From contig JAZGTN010000064.1 in the NCBI GenBank assembly GCA_037783415.1, positions 4,017,001 to 4,081,000 on the forward strand: a DNA stretch of 64,000 nt, read 5' to 3'. Of the stretch, positions 1-11,000 are shown piece after piece; within the stretch, counting starts at the first letter, position 1; every line of letters begins with the position of its first letter. A model generated the notes under the pieces. The model worked only from the letters and a program-made list of their open reading frames with translations, ran no database searches and was not told where the DNA came from. The position numbers and the translations under genes are program-made. The stretch is from Leptasterias polaris. Lineage: Eukaryota > Echinodermata > Asteroidea > Forcipulatida > Asteriidae.

Positions 1-1070
1 CAAAACAAAAACGTGAAGAAGAAATGTCCCTTCAGCCAAATGTAGTAGTCCCCTTTTCCCGCGCCCGCGAAGGCCAGGCGAAGTGTTGTTTTTGTGCGTT
101 TTTAAAAAAACAATCTGAAGCATTAGTTTAAGTTTTATTTGTAAATTGTAGATTTAATAATGAGATTCACTAATCAATTTAAAAACAATATAAACCCTTT
201 AGAATTGATTGCAAAATAAATAAAAATCACAGGCACATTGGATTTTATTAAAAGACATCTCAAAACCAGGGCTAACAAAAAACGCATGCAAGAGTTACTT
301 AAATTTTAGGTTTCAAGTGCAGTTCCTAATTTAAAATTTAAAATTAAATCAACTTTGATGAAAAAATTGCATTTTTACAATTTGTTCACTAAAAAGCGTG
401 CCCTAATTTAATTTAAAGAAATGTTCAAGTTTGGTAAAAATTTCTATTATTGTGTGAAGCCATTTAAAGTCATCTCAGAACTTCTAAAAAGTAAGAAGCA
501 GTTTTTAAATTTAATGTTTGGGGAGAATTAACACTCTGATATGGTGTCCCTGTTACACGCGGAACTTTGCCAAGTACCATGTTATTCCATTCATTGTAAA
601 CCATTCATGTTAGTAACAATTCTGAAATAACTATCCAATGTGTCAAGGAGATATGTATGGCTTTGCAAATAGACATATATATTTTATGTCAAATGATTTA
701 GAAAATCTGACATTAATGTCACACTTTGGACCCTTAATTCATAGAATGAGCCATCTGTCCTTGCTCTATGGTCGTAGTTACTATAGGCCAGGCCTATGTG
801 TGTTTGTATAGCCGCACCGTACCGTCTGTGTACGCGAACAGGCGGCAACATATGGGCGGCAAACAGCCAAAACTTTTCCATATGCAAGAAAATCAGTTTT
901 GATAATCAAATGACATCGGAGCAATGCATAAAATACCTCTATCAAAAACAGACACAGAATATATACAAGTGGCTAATGATTCATAAGCATACATTTACCT
1001 AAACACTCACCTATCTCAGCATGAACTTTGAAGATCTTTCTTTCTCAAGGACGACCACTGCCGGCCCAAC
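1..1070. other. AT-rich sequence, no gene seen
   Basis: No exon-like ORF on either strand and no clear repeat boundary. Short ORFs at 684-1002 overlap each other on opposite strands without protein-like content. Confidence 0.45.
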
Positions 1071-1126
1071 GATCTCCATCGTTAAAAAGAACATTGTATT
1101 GTCCTCCTGCGCACGCGCGCGCCGCG

Positions 1127-1421
1127 CCAGCTCGTTCGATTAGCTCTGACGTCATTGTCGGGTCTACTCGACTCGGGCTCGGGGTTACTCGAATCAATGA
1201 CGTCACTCGCACGTATTTAAAGATGACGCCCCCTTGCATTAGGAAAAGAAGTACAATTTCACGTAGCTGTTTCAGTATAGAAGGAACATTTTTGGTTGTA
1301 CATTGGTATTTTTACATATATTTTTTACCTCCATGTCCGGTCCTACGGAATGTGTTAATAAGGTACATTTTCGGGGAAGCTCACTCGGGTCAACTCGGAC
1401 AAGCTACTCGAACGTACCCTA
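1127..1421. mobile_element. TIR element with CRE sites, copy 1
   Basis: The ends are inverted versions of gggtgcgttcgattagctt (left end partly lost). TGACGTCA occurs near both ends of the interior. The same termini and CRE-like sites recur at 51079-51275, so this is a dispersed non-autonomous DNA transposon family. Confidence 0.5.
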
Positions 1422-1735
1422 AGAAAATGAAATGCGACACCAGGAAAGTGTTACAAGTACACTCGGCTAATGGTTAGAATTCAACACTATGAAAAGTGTT
1501 AGGATCACACTTGGCCGGAGGTGTTAGTATGAGACTACGGGGTGTTAGACTTGCCCTTGATTAACACTTGAAGGGTTGAACAAAATGCTACACTTGCAAA
1601 GGGTTACATTTTTAACACTTCGGTTTTAAGAGTGTGGAAGGCGAGGAAAGATACCACTTTGCTAACCCGACCATCGGTGTCGTGCCAAAAAGTGACCGCT
1701 GCGAAATAGTGTTCTACTGAGCATTCCCAGTGGAG

Positions 1736-2183
1736 GCCGGACACTATTTGGCATTATATACCTCATATATATAATCCTCTAATCTGGAGTCATTGAAATA
1801 GCTGGGCCCCCTTTTTCTATCAAGATGACGTCATAATTAACTGTGCCCGGGGCACAGCAATCGACTGTGCCCGCCAGTCGCAACACACTGCTGTATTTCA
1901 TAGGTCGCTTGTGTAACTTCTTCTGTACGCGTTGGTTGTATACGTTCGTGTCACGGCGCGAACTGATGTCCTTTCTTCGGTATATAAAAGAAATATTGAC
2001 TGCTTAATATTCGGGGCACAGTTAAAATTGTAGGCCCTCGGTGATGTCAAAACCATGACTATGCCCTCAGCTTCGCTTCGGGCATAGTCATGGTTTTGAC
2101 ATCACCTTGGGCCTATAATTTTAACTGTGCCCCTCATAGCAGTCAATATTTCTATACTAGTGTCTGGCGCCAAATAATGTCCG
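1736..2183. mobile_element. Fold-back element with long hairpin core
   Basis: Outer ends GCCGGACA-TATTTGGC at 1736 and its inverse at 2183. The core is a near-perfect inverted repeat (1991-2066 with 2080-2151) around a 13-base loop. No ORF. Probably a MITE-like fold-back transposon. Confidence 0.55.
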
Positions 2184-2594
2184 GCGCATGCATGCATTTA
2201 GTCATGAATGCACAGCACACAGACAGCATTTGGAAGGGGTGGACAGTGTTTAGCAGGAAGTTTACGGTCAGTATTTCAGTACATGAAAAATATATCAGAC
2301 AAGGCGAACACTTAAACTCAAAAGAAGTAGATTTAGATACGACAAAATAAGTTTTACTGAATAAGTAAAAATTAATGTGCTGATTTGTTTTTCTTTCAGG
2401 TTTTAAAAATCTGAAATAAAATATTAACGATCACAATGATGTGAGAAAGTGCTACATGTTAAGTGTTACGAATCCTTATAATAATATACAATTTTTAAAA
2501 AGCGTTTAAACAAAGTTCAAAGGCAAGTTCAGATGAGAAAATGATCTGCTGTACGATCGATGTCTTGTCAGCCAAGGTTTTAGCCAGGATTTGG

Positions 2595-2735
2595 TAAAAG
2601 GGTGTCCAAATCTGCTGGAAATTTAAAAACTGGGTGTCCAAATTGTTCACTTACAATACATTTACATGTAAATGACAGATGAAACAGGGTGTCCAAATTT
2701 AAAACAGGGTGTCCAAAAGACACCCAGACACCCCT
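2595..2735. repeat. Irregular repeats of gggtgtccaaa
   Basis: Four copies of gggtgtccaaa at irregular spacing, closed by acacccagacacccc. Simple dispersed repeat with no coding content. Confidence 0.45.
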
Positions 2736-2842
2736 CTGGCTAACACTATGTTGTCAGCTAGCTGAGCAGCAAGGCATGCAATGATACACGCTTAACATAT
2801 GTATTGTATAGTTTTGTTTCAGCACTTTTGGGGCAGGTTTTT

Positions 2843-5800
2843 CCGTTTTAGGGCCCTGGTTTGCTCTCATTAATTTCTGTCTACTGTGCCCCTTTTGCTG
2901 ACCTCCTGAGTCCTATCATTCGGAAGGGTACAGGTTAAAAACATGTTGCAGGTCGTGGCCGCCCGATAGTACAGGATCCCGAACTCGTTGGTAATGCAAT
3001 GAGAGGCTGATCTATCAGCGGGTGTAAAATGCTGGAGTAGCTGTACTGCCATGGACATGCATGGATGGTGGTCCGTGCATCTGCTTCCAGTTGCTCTCCC
3101 GAGGCCATCCGGATGCCTCTGCCTCCTTGGCTGAGGGTTCTTTGGGTCTCTTGCTGTCAATCTTGGGGTGCTGGACAGTTTTTCTGATTAGTAAGCCTTG
3201 GTTCCTTTTCCTTCTTCTTCTTCTTTTAAACCATTATGACAGTTCAAACTAATGTACCACGTTCTAAACCTGCTTCTAGAATCCCACCGTCTAGGGCGTC
3301 TACATCTAAAGCCCTTAATGTATGCTTCGCCAACGTTCGAGGAGTTAGGGGTAATTTTACTGCAATTCAGTCGTTTTTGCATGCAAACTCTCCTGACATC
3401 CTTGCTCTTTGTGAGTCCCGACTTAATGATGAGGTGATGTCTACCTCACTAGCTGTGCCTGGCTATGTTATTCATAGACTCGATGCTCCACCCTGCCATG
3501 GTCTTTGTATTTTTGTCAAGGCATCTCTTCCCCTCAGCCGTGAAATCGCTCTTGAGGATGTGACCCATGAATATGTATGTCTCCGGCTTGCACTTATTCA
3601 TTCCACCATGTACCTCTACTTCTTGTACCGATCTCCATCATCTCAGCACTGCGCCATATTTGATGCAATTTCCAGCAGCATCGACTCCGCGCTGTCTCAT
3701 CATCCTACTGCTGAAGTTATGGTCTTTGGTGATTTTAATGTTCACCACAAGAAGTGGCTAGTTCATTCTCACAGCACAAATGCCTCTGGTGTAAGCGCTT
3801 ACAACTTTGCTGTATCTCATGACCTTACCCAGATCATTTCAGCTCCCACCCGTATCCCAGATCGTGCTTCTGATAACAGATATCTCCTTGATTTGTTCCT
3901 TTGCTCAAATCCTAACAGTTGCAGGCCAACAATTCTTTCTCCACTAGGCACGTCTGATCATGTTAACATTGAAGTTCAGATAAGTTGCTCCTCAACACCG
4001 ACCAGTTCTCATCCATACCACCGAACTGTCTTCCAGTATGGTAAGGCTGACTGGGACGGGTTACGATCTTTCCTAGGCGATGTCCCTTGGAACTCCGTTT
4101 TCTGCCTGAGTCCTTCTGAGGCAGCGACAGAAGTCACTGATTGGATTCAGATTGGTATGGATCTGTTTGTCCCCTCTCGAACCTATCAAGTCAAACCTCA
4201 TTCCAATCCTTGGTTTACCCCCACTTGTGCTGCTGCTATTGCACATCGGAATCATTATTTTCACCAATTTCATCGTGTTGGCTCTACTGAGGCTCGACAT
4301 AAATTTCGTCTTGCTAGCAACCACTGCAAAAAAGTGCTGGAGAGCGCTAAGTGCCAGTATGCCGAGTCTCTCCGTGATAGTATAACTACTCAACGTCTTG
4401 GTAGCAAGGATTTCTGGAGAATTGCTAACAGTGTCCTCAACAGAAGCAAATCTACAATTCCAGTCCTGTTTAATGGCCCCGAAGTACTTACTTCTCCGTC
4501 GGATAAAGCCAATCTCTTTGCTGAAAGATTTGCTGCCAACTCCACTCTTGATGACTCGGGCCACAATCTGCCAGATTTTCCTCTCCGGACTGATAGCATC
4601 ATCTCCTCTGTCATTATCACACCTAAGATGGTAGCTAAGGTTATCAAACATCTTGACACGTCTAAAGCCACTGGACCTGACAGTATCCCTGTTCTTGTCC
4701 TGAAAATGTGTTCACCGGAATTGTCCTCAGTTCTGTCTAAACTGTATAACCTTTGCCTCTCAAATTCAACATTTCCTTCTGATTGGAAAGCAGCCTCCGT
4801 TGTCCCAGTTTTCAAAGGCTCTGGTGAAAAGTCTGACCCCTCTAACTATCGACCTATTAGCCTCCTTCCAATCATCAGCAAGGTGTTTGAATGTCTCATT
4901 AACCAGCATCTCATGGATTACCTTGAAACTAACACACTACTAGCCGACGTCCAATATGGATTCCGGCACTCTCGATCTACTGGCGACTTTTTGTCTTTGG
5001 TCACTGAGCACCTGAACAGGATATTAGATCTCTGTGGTGAGGCAAGGCTTGTTGCTCTTGATATTTCTAAGGCCTTTGATCGAGTCTGGCACAAGGGTCT
5101 CATCCATAAGCTCAAGTCCTATGGCATCTGTGGTCAACTTCTCAATCTAATCTCAGATTTTCTTAGCGATCGAAAATTCACTGTTGTTCACGAGGGTCAG
5201 TCCTCGTCCGTCCACAGCGTCAACGCAGGTGTCCCGCAAGGCTCTGTATTGGGACCAACTCTGTTCCTGCTTTATATTAATGATCTGCCTGATTCTATTT
5301 CATCTCAGATTGCCATCTACGCTGATGACACAACCCTGTATACAACGTACCCTGGTCCCCGGTTTTCCACTCGTCAAGCCCAAGCTAGTAATGATCTCAA
5401 CCATGATCTTACAAATGTCAATAATTGGGGGATCAAATGGCTTGTCACCTTTAACGAAAGGAAAACTCACCTGTTATCTGTGTCAAGATCTACATCTAAA
5501 TCATCTGTTCGTTCTACCTTGTTTATGAATTCTACATCTCTTCAGGAAGTTAGTGACATCAGGTTACTTGGTCTCGACATCACCAATAAACTCTCCTGGG
5601 TCAAGTACATTGGTGATGTTGCAAAAAGGGCCTCTCAACGCGTAGGTTGTCTATACCGTGCGCGGAAATGCCTTCCCCCCTCTGCCATTCTTTACTTATA
5701 CAAGACGACTATCCGCCCTGTTATGGAGTACTGTTGTCACATCTGGTCCGGTGCTCCTGCCTGTCACCTTTCTCTGCTGGACAGAATACAGCGTCGAGTT

Positions 5801-6225
5801 GTTAACCTGGTGGGCAAAGAATTGTCATCTTCCTTGGAACCCCTCTCGCATCGTCGAAATGTATCTTCATTGAGCCTGTTTTACAGATACTATCACGGCG
5901 TGTGTTCCAATGGTCTTTCGTTGGTCGTCCCTGTTGACCGTCCCGCACAACGAACCACTCGCACCTCTGTCAAATCCCATCCTCATACAGTCGTGACTCC
6001 CAAAAGCAGGACCAAGATGTACGCTACGAGTTTCTTTCCACGTACTGCCTCACTCTGGAACTCCTTGCCTGCATCCTGTTTCCCTGCTGTCTATAATTTG
6101 TCTCAGTTTAAGCGCAATGTGAATAGGTTTCTGTTCTCATAATTCTCTGCGCTTTCTTTTCCTTTTCTCTTCTTTTTTTAGCCCTCACCTCGAGTGGCCT
6201 TTGGGCCTTGTGTTGGGCGACTTCC

Positions 6226-6267
<42 letters not shown>
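2843..6267 (+). mobile_element. Near-complete APE-type LINE with poly(A) tail
   Basis: The ORF (separate entry) is followed by a short 3'UTR and a pure A-tract (6228-6267), so the 3' end is exact. The 5' boundary is approximate and no clean target-site duplication was found. A degraded relative of the same 3' end lies at 33897-34325. The intact ORF suggests recent insertion. Confidence 0.75.
3236..6142 (+). CDS. LINE endonuclease/reverse transcriptase, 968 aa
   Basis: An uninterrupted polyprotein that nicks target DNA and copies element RNA into it. Residues 28-250 form an APE endonuclease (GDFN at 165-168, SDH at 240-242). The reverse transcriptase follows, with YGFRHSRST, LDISKAFDRVWH, GVPQGSVLGPTLFLLYINDL near 665 and YADD at 695-698. 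The tail (SFFPRTASLWNSLPASCF then FKRNVNRFL) is typical of Jockey/CR1-group LINEs. No RNase H and no ORF1 are visible. The exact clade (Jockey, Daphne or CR1-like) cannot be settled by eye. All catalytic motifs are intact, so it may be active. Confidence 0.93.
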   Translation: MTVQTNVPRSKPASRIPPSRASTSKALNVCFANVRGVRGNFTAIQSFLHANSPDILALCESRLNDEVMSTSLAVPGYVIHRLDAPPCHGLCIFVKASLPLSREIALEDVTHEYVCLRLALIHSTMYLYFLYRSPSSQHCAIFDAISSSIDSALSHHPTAEVMVFGDFNVHHKKWLVHSHSTNASGVSAYNFAVSHDLTQIISAPTRIPDRASDNRYLLDLFLCSNPNSCRPTILSPLGTSDHVNIEVQISCSSTPTSSHPYHRTVFQYGKADWDGLRSFLGDVPWNSVFCLSPSEAATEVTDWIQIGMDLFVPSRTYQVKPHSNPWFTPTCAAAIAHRNHYFHQFHRVGSTEARHKFRLASNHCKKVLESAKCQYAESLRDSITTQRLGSKDFWRIANSVLNRSKSTIPVLFNGPEVLTSPSDKANLFAERFAANSTLDDSGHNLPDFPLRTDSIISSVIITPKMVAKVIKHLDTSKATGPDSIPVLVLKMCSPELSSVLSKLYNLCLSNSTFPSDWKAASVVPVFKGSGEKSDPSNYRPISLLPIISKVFECLINQHLMDYLETNTLLADVQYGFRHSRSTGDFLSLVTEHLNRILDLCGEARLVALDISKAFDRVWHKGLIHKLKSYGICGQLLNLISDFLSDRKFTVVHEGQSSSVHSVNAGVPQGSVLGPTLFLLYINDLPDSISSQIAIYADDTTLYTTYPGPRFSTRQAQASNDLNHDLTNVNNWGIKWLVTFNERKTHLLSVSRSTSKSSVRSTLFMNSTSLQEVSDIRLLGLDITNKLSWVKYIGDVAKRASQRVGCLYRARKCLPPSAILYLYKTTIRPVMEYCCHIWSGAPACHLSLLDRIQRRVVNLVGKELSSSLEPLSHRRNVSSLSLFYRYYHGVCSNGLSLVVPVDRPAQRTTRTSVKSHPHTVVTPKSRTKMYATSFFPRTASLWNSLPASCFPAVYNLSQFKRNVNRFLFS

Positions 6268-6269
<2 letters not shown>

Positions 6270-7197
6270 CTTTCTGGCAGGCTTTTGTAAACAATGTGAC
6301 GTCATAGACGCATGACCAATCAGATCGAAATATGCTAATGAGCGGATACTATTTCGCAGTGGACACTTTTTGGCATAAATACCGGGTTGTAGTCGATGGA
6401 TGATTCACCATCCCACATTTCCCATCTCAGAGTGAGGTACACAACACAATGGGCCAATTTCATTGCTAATTAGCACAATACTAGCAGAGTACCAATATAT
6501 TAACATATTACCGGTATATGACACAGCAATTTAGCTGGTAATTTCTTTCTGCTCAGCAAGATCTTTCTGTACTTCATAAAAACAAATCTACAGAAAGTTG
6601 GCTCTCAGGGAAACACTAGTCTCTTGCCAACAAAAACACATTATACAACAAATGACCTACACAGAATAAGTTGCTCTCTGCACTCTTGTAAACCAGTTTC
6701 TTTAAGTGGCTTTTAATAGACTCATGTATTAATATTTTGTTAGTTTAACAAAGATCTCATGTGCAAATAATTATTGCTGGTAAACGGTTATTATAAACTT
6801 GGATAATTGTTAATCTGGCCATTCTCCATTGACAGCAGGCCCGGAATTTCAGCTTTGAGAGGGCAATGAAAAATCTTGAAAGTCTATGGGAAACTTTTGA
6901 ATGGGCACGAAGCCCAAGATTAGGGGGAACAGAGGGCATGGCCTCAGTGGCTTATTCCAGGCCTAAGACAGTTGTTGACCCAGTGGGGGTACCCCTTTCA
7001 TGCAAAAGACTCTATGGGTCCATCTCCAATCCTATCCCTGGAATTAAAGTCAGAGTGAAATCTAGGCTAGCGGCAACACCTTGTTCATTAAACCTTCTCA
7101 CAACCCGACACAGCTCAGTGAGCACACACTCCCCACCCACTTCTACTAGGATCCAGTTCCAGCTTCCCACCTTCGCGCATCATTGAACAATCCTCAG

Positions 7198-7372
7198 CAG
7201 TGTTGTAGTCGAGACCTGGATGTCCGAGGAAAACGAGACATAGACCAAGACTGAGACCAGTCCTTCAAAGACCAAGGCTTTTGCAGGCTGAGACCGAGAA
7301 AAGACCCGGGACTGCAAAAAAAGCTCTAAAGATGATATAGAGATCGACACTAGGTCTCAAGACCTACAACCC
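7198..7372. mobile_element. hAT-like MITE (CAGTGTTGTAG family), copy 1
   Basis: Begins cagtgttgtagtcgagacc and ends ggtctcaagacctacaac. Rich in gagacc/ggtctc. It is the same family as 53890-54019, where an 8-bp duplication is visible. Confidence 0.55.
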
Positions 7373-7460
7373 TAATCCAAAGTGCTTTATGCATCCTGCT
7401 ACATATCCTAGTCCAGCTTACTCCTGAAGACAATCAGCGCACACTAATCGAAACATTGAG

Positions 7461-7466
7461 TTTATT
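7461..7466 (-). terminator. Probable poly(A) signal of UIMC1
   Basis: AATAAA on the minus strand about 200 bases past the stop codon of the last exon, giving a short 3'UTR. Position and hexamer are seen; use is inferred. Confidence 0.5.
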
Positions 7467-7666
7467 ACAACACTGGTTCTTTTCAGAACCATCAGAACTC
7501 ATAGAGAAGTTTCATGTACATGGTGTTACCGCAAACCTTACAAGATTGTATTTCTGCCATGTAAAATTTCGTCAAACTAATATCATGTTTAGTTAGATAT
7601 ACATATATTTCATGATTTGGAGATGGAGGAAGAACAAACACAGAAATACAATTAAAATGATAAGTG

Positions 7667-8015
7667 TTATTTTTTACGAGGGAACCGTCTGCGTTTTTTC
7701 CCCCTTTGCTTTCTGCCTCCTCCTCTACTCCCTTGGCCACGCCCTCTGTTAGACGACGTGGTGGACCTGTGGCGCTTCCTGCTTCCACTGACGTTGTTCT
7801 GAAACTGGTTTTTGAAGTTGATCAAATTCATGGGCTGTTTGTTGATTGGCCGAAAAGCTTTGATGGGCGACTCGCTGACCATTGGATCAAGGATTGGATC
7901 ATCCGAAGCGAATGAGCTGCCGTCTGACTCAGAGTCTTGTTCCCAGTCCCCAGATGGACAATCCTCTATGAGGTCTCCTACATCATTTGAGGGTCCTGAC
8001 TGGAACTTCTCGATG
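7667..8015 (-). CDS. UIMC1: UIMC1 exon 15 (C-terminus and stop)
   Basis: 115 codons plus stop after acceptor TTTTAAAACAG. Starts IEKFQSGPSNDVGDLIEDCP and contains ESPIKAF and INFKNQF, which correspond to ESPVKSF and VDFKKQV in human RAP80, and ends in a Gly/Arg then Lys/Arg tail (KKRRRFPRKK), also as in human. The conserved C-terminal motif makes the identification firm. Confidence 0.85.
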
Positions 8016-11000
8016 CTGTTTTAAAATTAAAAGAAATAATAAACGTGGTAAAAGATGTCCACTCTGCTGTCTAAAATCATGAAATTATTTTTAATAATTG
8101 TGGTTGAACAAACTTGAACCTGCGACCTCTAGATTAACATGCCTACGCTCTACCAACTGAGCTATCTACATGTAGACATATAATGTCCCTATCTTGTCAA
8201 TATCTTTATAAGTAAAGGAACCAAAAAGTTTCATTTCATTCCATTTGTTTCATTTTTCATTTCATTTATTAACTCTGGTTGTGGAGCCAAGAACTCTCAT
8301 AAAAGTGAACTTAATCACTATACTAGCCAAGAACCACATGTAGAGAAGACAATGAAAGAAGTTTCAGGTTTAGATGTGGGAGGAAAGGCCCAGATAACTA
8401 TTCCAAGGAAAACCCACATAATCAGGCAGAGACTGAAATCCCAATCCACATGGTGCCCCTGGTGGGATTCGAACTGGGGTCCCAGAGGTGGAAGGTGTGG
8501 AAAGAGTGCCAAACCAACATTCCCGAACAAAACATAATCATGGACAATTTCGGCGGAAATCGAACCCCGAGTCAACCACATTCAAGAGAAGTGCAGTGAA
8601 TTCATACAAGAGAGATGTAGACAGTCATTACTCCGTGCTAGTCTCCCCACCAGCCGCTTTGGCGATTGCTTTCTTAGAGCGAAGTCCACGTCTTGGTTGC
8701 ACAGCATCTTGGGAATGCCTCTCCTCCTCATTATGATCAATCTCATCTTGGACATGCTGAGCATAGAGACTCTTTGGTATTCTCTTTTTGCAGATGAAAC
8801 AGGGTTCTGTATCTTCAACGCTAGTGGATGTTTCCACACTGTTATAAAGGACAAAACAAACAAAAGTTACTCATGCTATAAAGTTATATCACATCATTTG
8901 GAAAAGAACATTCACTCCCATTTTCTATATTATTGATGATAATATTTATTATAATCTTCTGGTAATGGAATCAAGAATGCCTCATAAGTGAACTTAATCA
9001 CTGTAGCTCGCAAGCCTGAGGAAACCAGTGAACTTAATCACTGTAGCTCGCAAGCCTGAGGAAACCAGTGAACTTAATCACTGTAGCTCGCAAGCCTGAG
9101 GAAACCAGTGAACTTAATCACTGTAGCTCGCAAGCCTGAGGAAACCAGTGAACTTAATCACTGTAGCTCGCAAGCCTGAGGAAACCAGTGAACTTAATCA
9201 CTGTAGCTCGCAAGCCTGAGGAAACCAGTGGCCCAGAACACTGGGGTTAACCTCTACTCTTCCATGATAAGTGATAAGTGATAAGTGATAAGTGATAAGT
9301 GATAAGTGACCATGATAAGTGACACAAGTGTCAAGCCTGGGTCCACACCAGTGCTCTTAAACTATTTGGCCCCTGACATCACACAACATTAATACAAAAT
9401 GTAAGAAAAGCATATGTTACAAGACACTCAGATAATCAAAGTATTCAGGGGATGTAATTAAGAGTAAATCAAAGAGAAAGTTGAACAGTAACAAAAAACA
9501 AGTGGGTAAATACAATATATAGAATCAGTTTTAATACTTTGGTGAAAAACTCCATCTTGGATTATTGATTTTTCACTACTGCTGGATAGTTCTTTTGATG
9601 CAACAGTGTTTCTCTGCTCCTTCATCTTCATAACTTTGCTTAACTTTTATTTGGGTAATCAGGAAAACCCTTATTTGAACGATATTAACTGTATACCATC
9701 AGACTTAGTTTCAAGTGCTTTGGACGCATTTCAGCTTCAATTATCTGTGGAAGTGTTACTGAAATCTTAGCCACAATCCGTGTGTATAATATGAAAGTGC
9801 TGTAGTTGGTTCTACTGTTTTGACCATCGTCGTGACTGACACTTTGACGGCTTGGATGGTCATCTAAAACAGCATATTTTTGAGTAAGTAAATTGATAAC
9901 TTATTAATTACTTCAATACAAAGAAAATTTGGATACAAAGGATGTAACCACATCACAAAACTTGTTCAGCTGTTATTTACACAATTCTTAATTTCATGTG
10001 GTCTTTGCAGACCAGCTTGCAGGAAAACAGTAACAAATGATCTTTGCCGAAATTAATTTAATATGTTTTCAATCAATATGGAAATAAGTTCACAAAAGAG
10101 TGAACCGATTTTATTTGTAAAATTTTGGATGCCCTTCTCCCAAGCTTTTCAGGAAGATTCGCAAAAAAGCCCAGTGACGTCATCACTCATGTTACATCAT
10201 TTTGTGGGAGCTTCATTTTGTGAGGGCTCCTATGTTGCAATGAAAAAGCAATCCCACAGACGACACCTAAGTATTGTAATTTTGACGCACGCCTTTAACA
10301 GCAGAAGTGTAGCTAGTTTTTTTAAACCTTGAGGTAAAGGCACAGATTTTTTAATTGATAATTACGAACAAATTCAAAGTGTAAAAATATCTAAATTACA
10401 ACTTAATGATAAACAAACACATTATAAACAAGTTTAAATAGCATTCAGCATTAAAGGCACTGAACACGTTTGGTAATTACTCAAAATATATATTAGCATA
10501 AAACTTACTTGGTAACCAGCAACGGAGAGCTGTTGATAGTATAAAACATTGTGAGAAACCACTCCCTCTGAAGTAACGTAGTTTTTGAGAAAGAGGTAAC
10601 TTCTCACTAAAATAATAAAAGACTTCATGCATGAAGCCTTTTATTAGCATCTGAAAGCACACAAAATTGTGCAACAAGGGTGTTTTTTCTTTCTTTATTT
10701 TCTTGCAACTTCGATGACCGATTCAGCCCAAATTTTCACAGGTTTGTTATTTTATGCATATGTTGGGATACACCGAGTGACAATACTGGTCTTTGATAAT
10801 TACCAAACATGTTCAGTGCCTTTAACAATTGTTTTTGCGCAAGAAACTGTTTGAAATAACAAGCGTAAAAATGTTTGACCTGTGTAGTACCTTGCCTGTC
10901 AGCTTATACCCTAGAATGCACAAAAACCATAACTCACTGTTTGTTCTGGTCTTGAAGGCGTTGCCGCTTCGCGGGCCTTTCTTGGACCCGTGTTCGTTTA

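Noticed and set aside
6108..6305. Minus-strand ORF with a run of Phe
   Set aside because: Translation of the LINE poly(A) tail in reverse.
8100..8170. tRNA genes at 8100, 14290, 38145 and 63100
   Set aside because: A and B boxes are present but acceptor stems do not pair and each continues into a shared SINE body.
8988..9227. CRISPR-like array of identical 40-bp repeats
   Set aside because: Units are contiguous with no spacers, and match an internal SINE segment in a eukaryotic intron.
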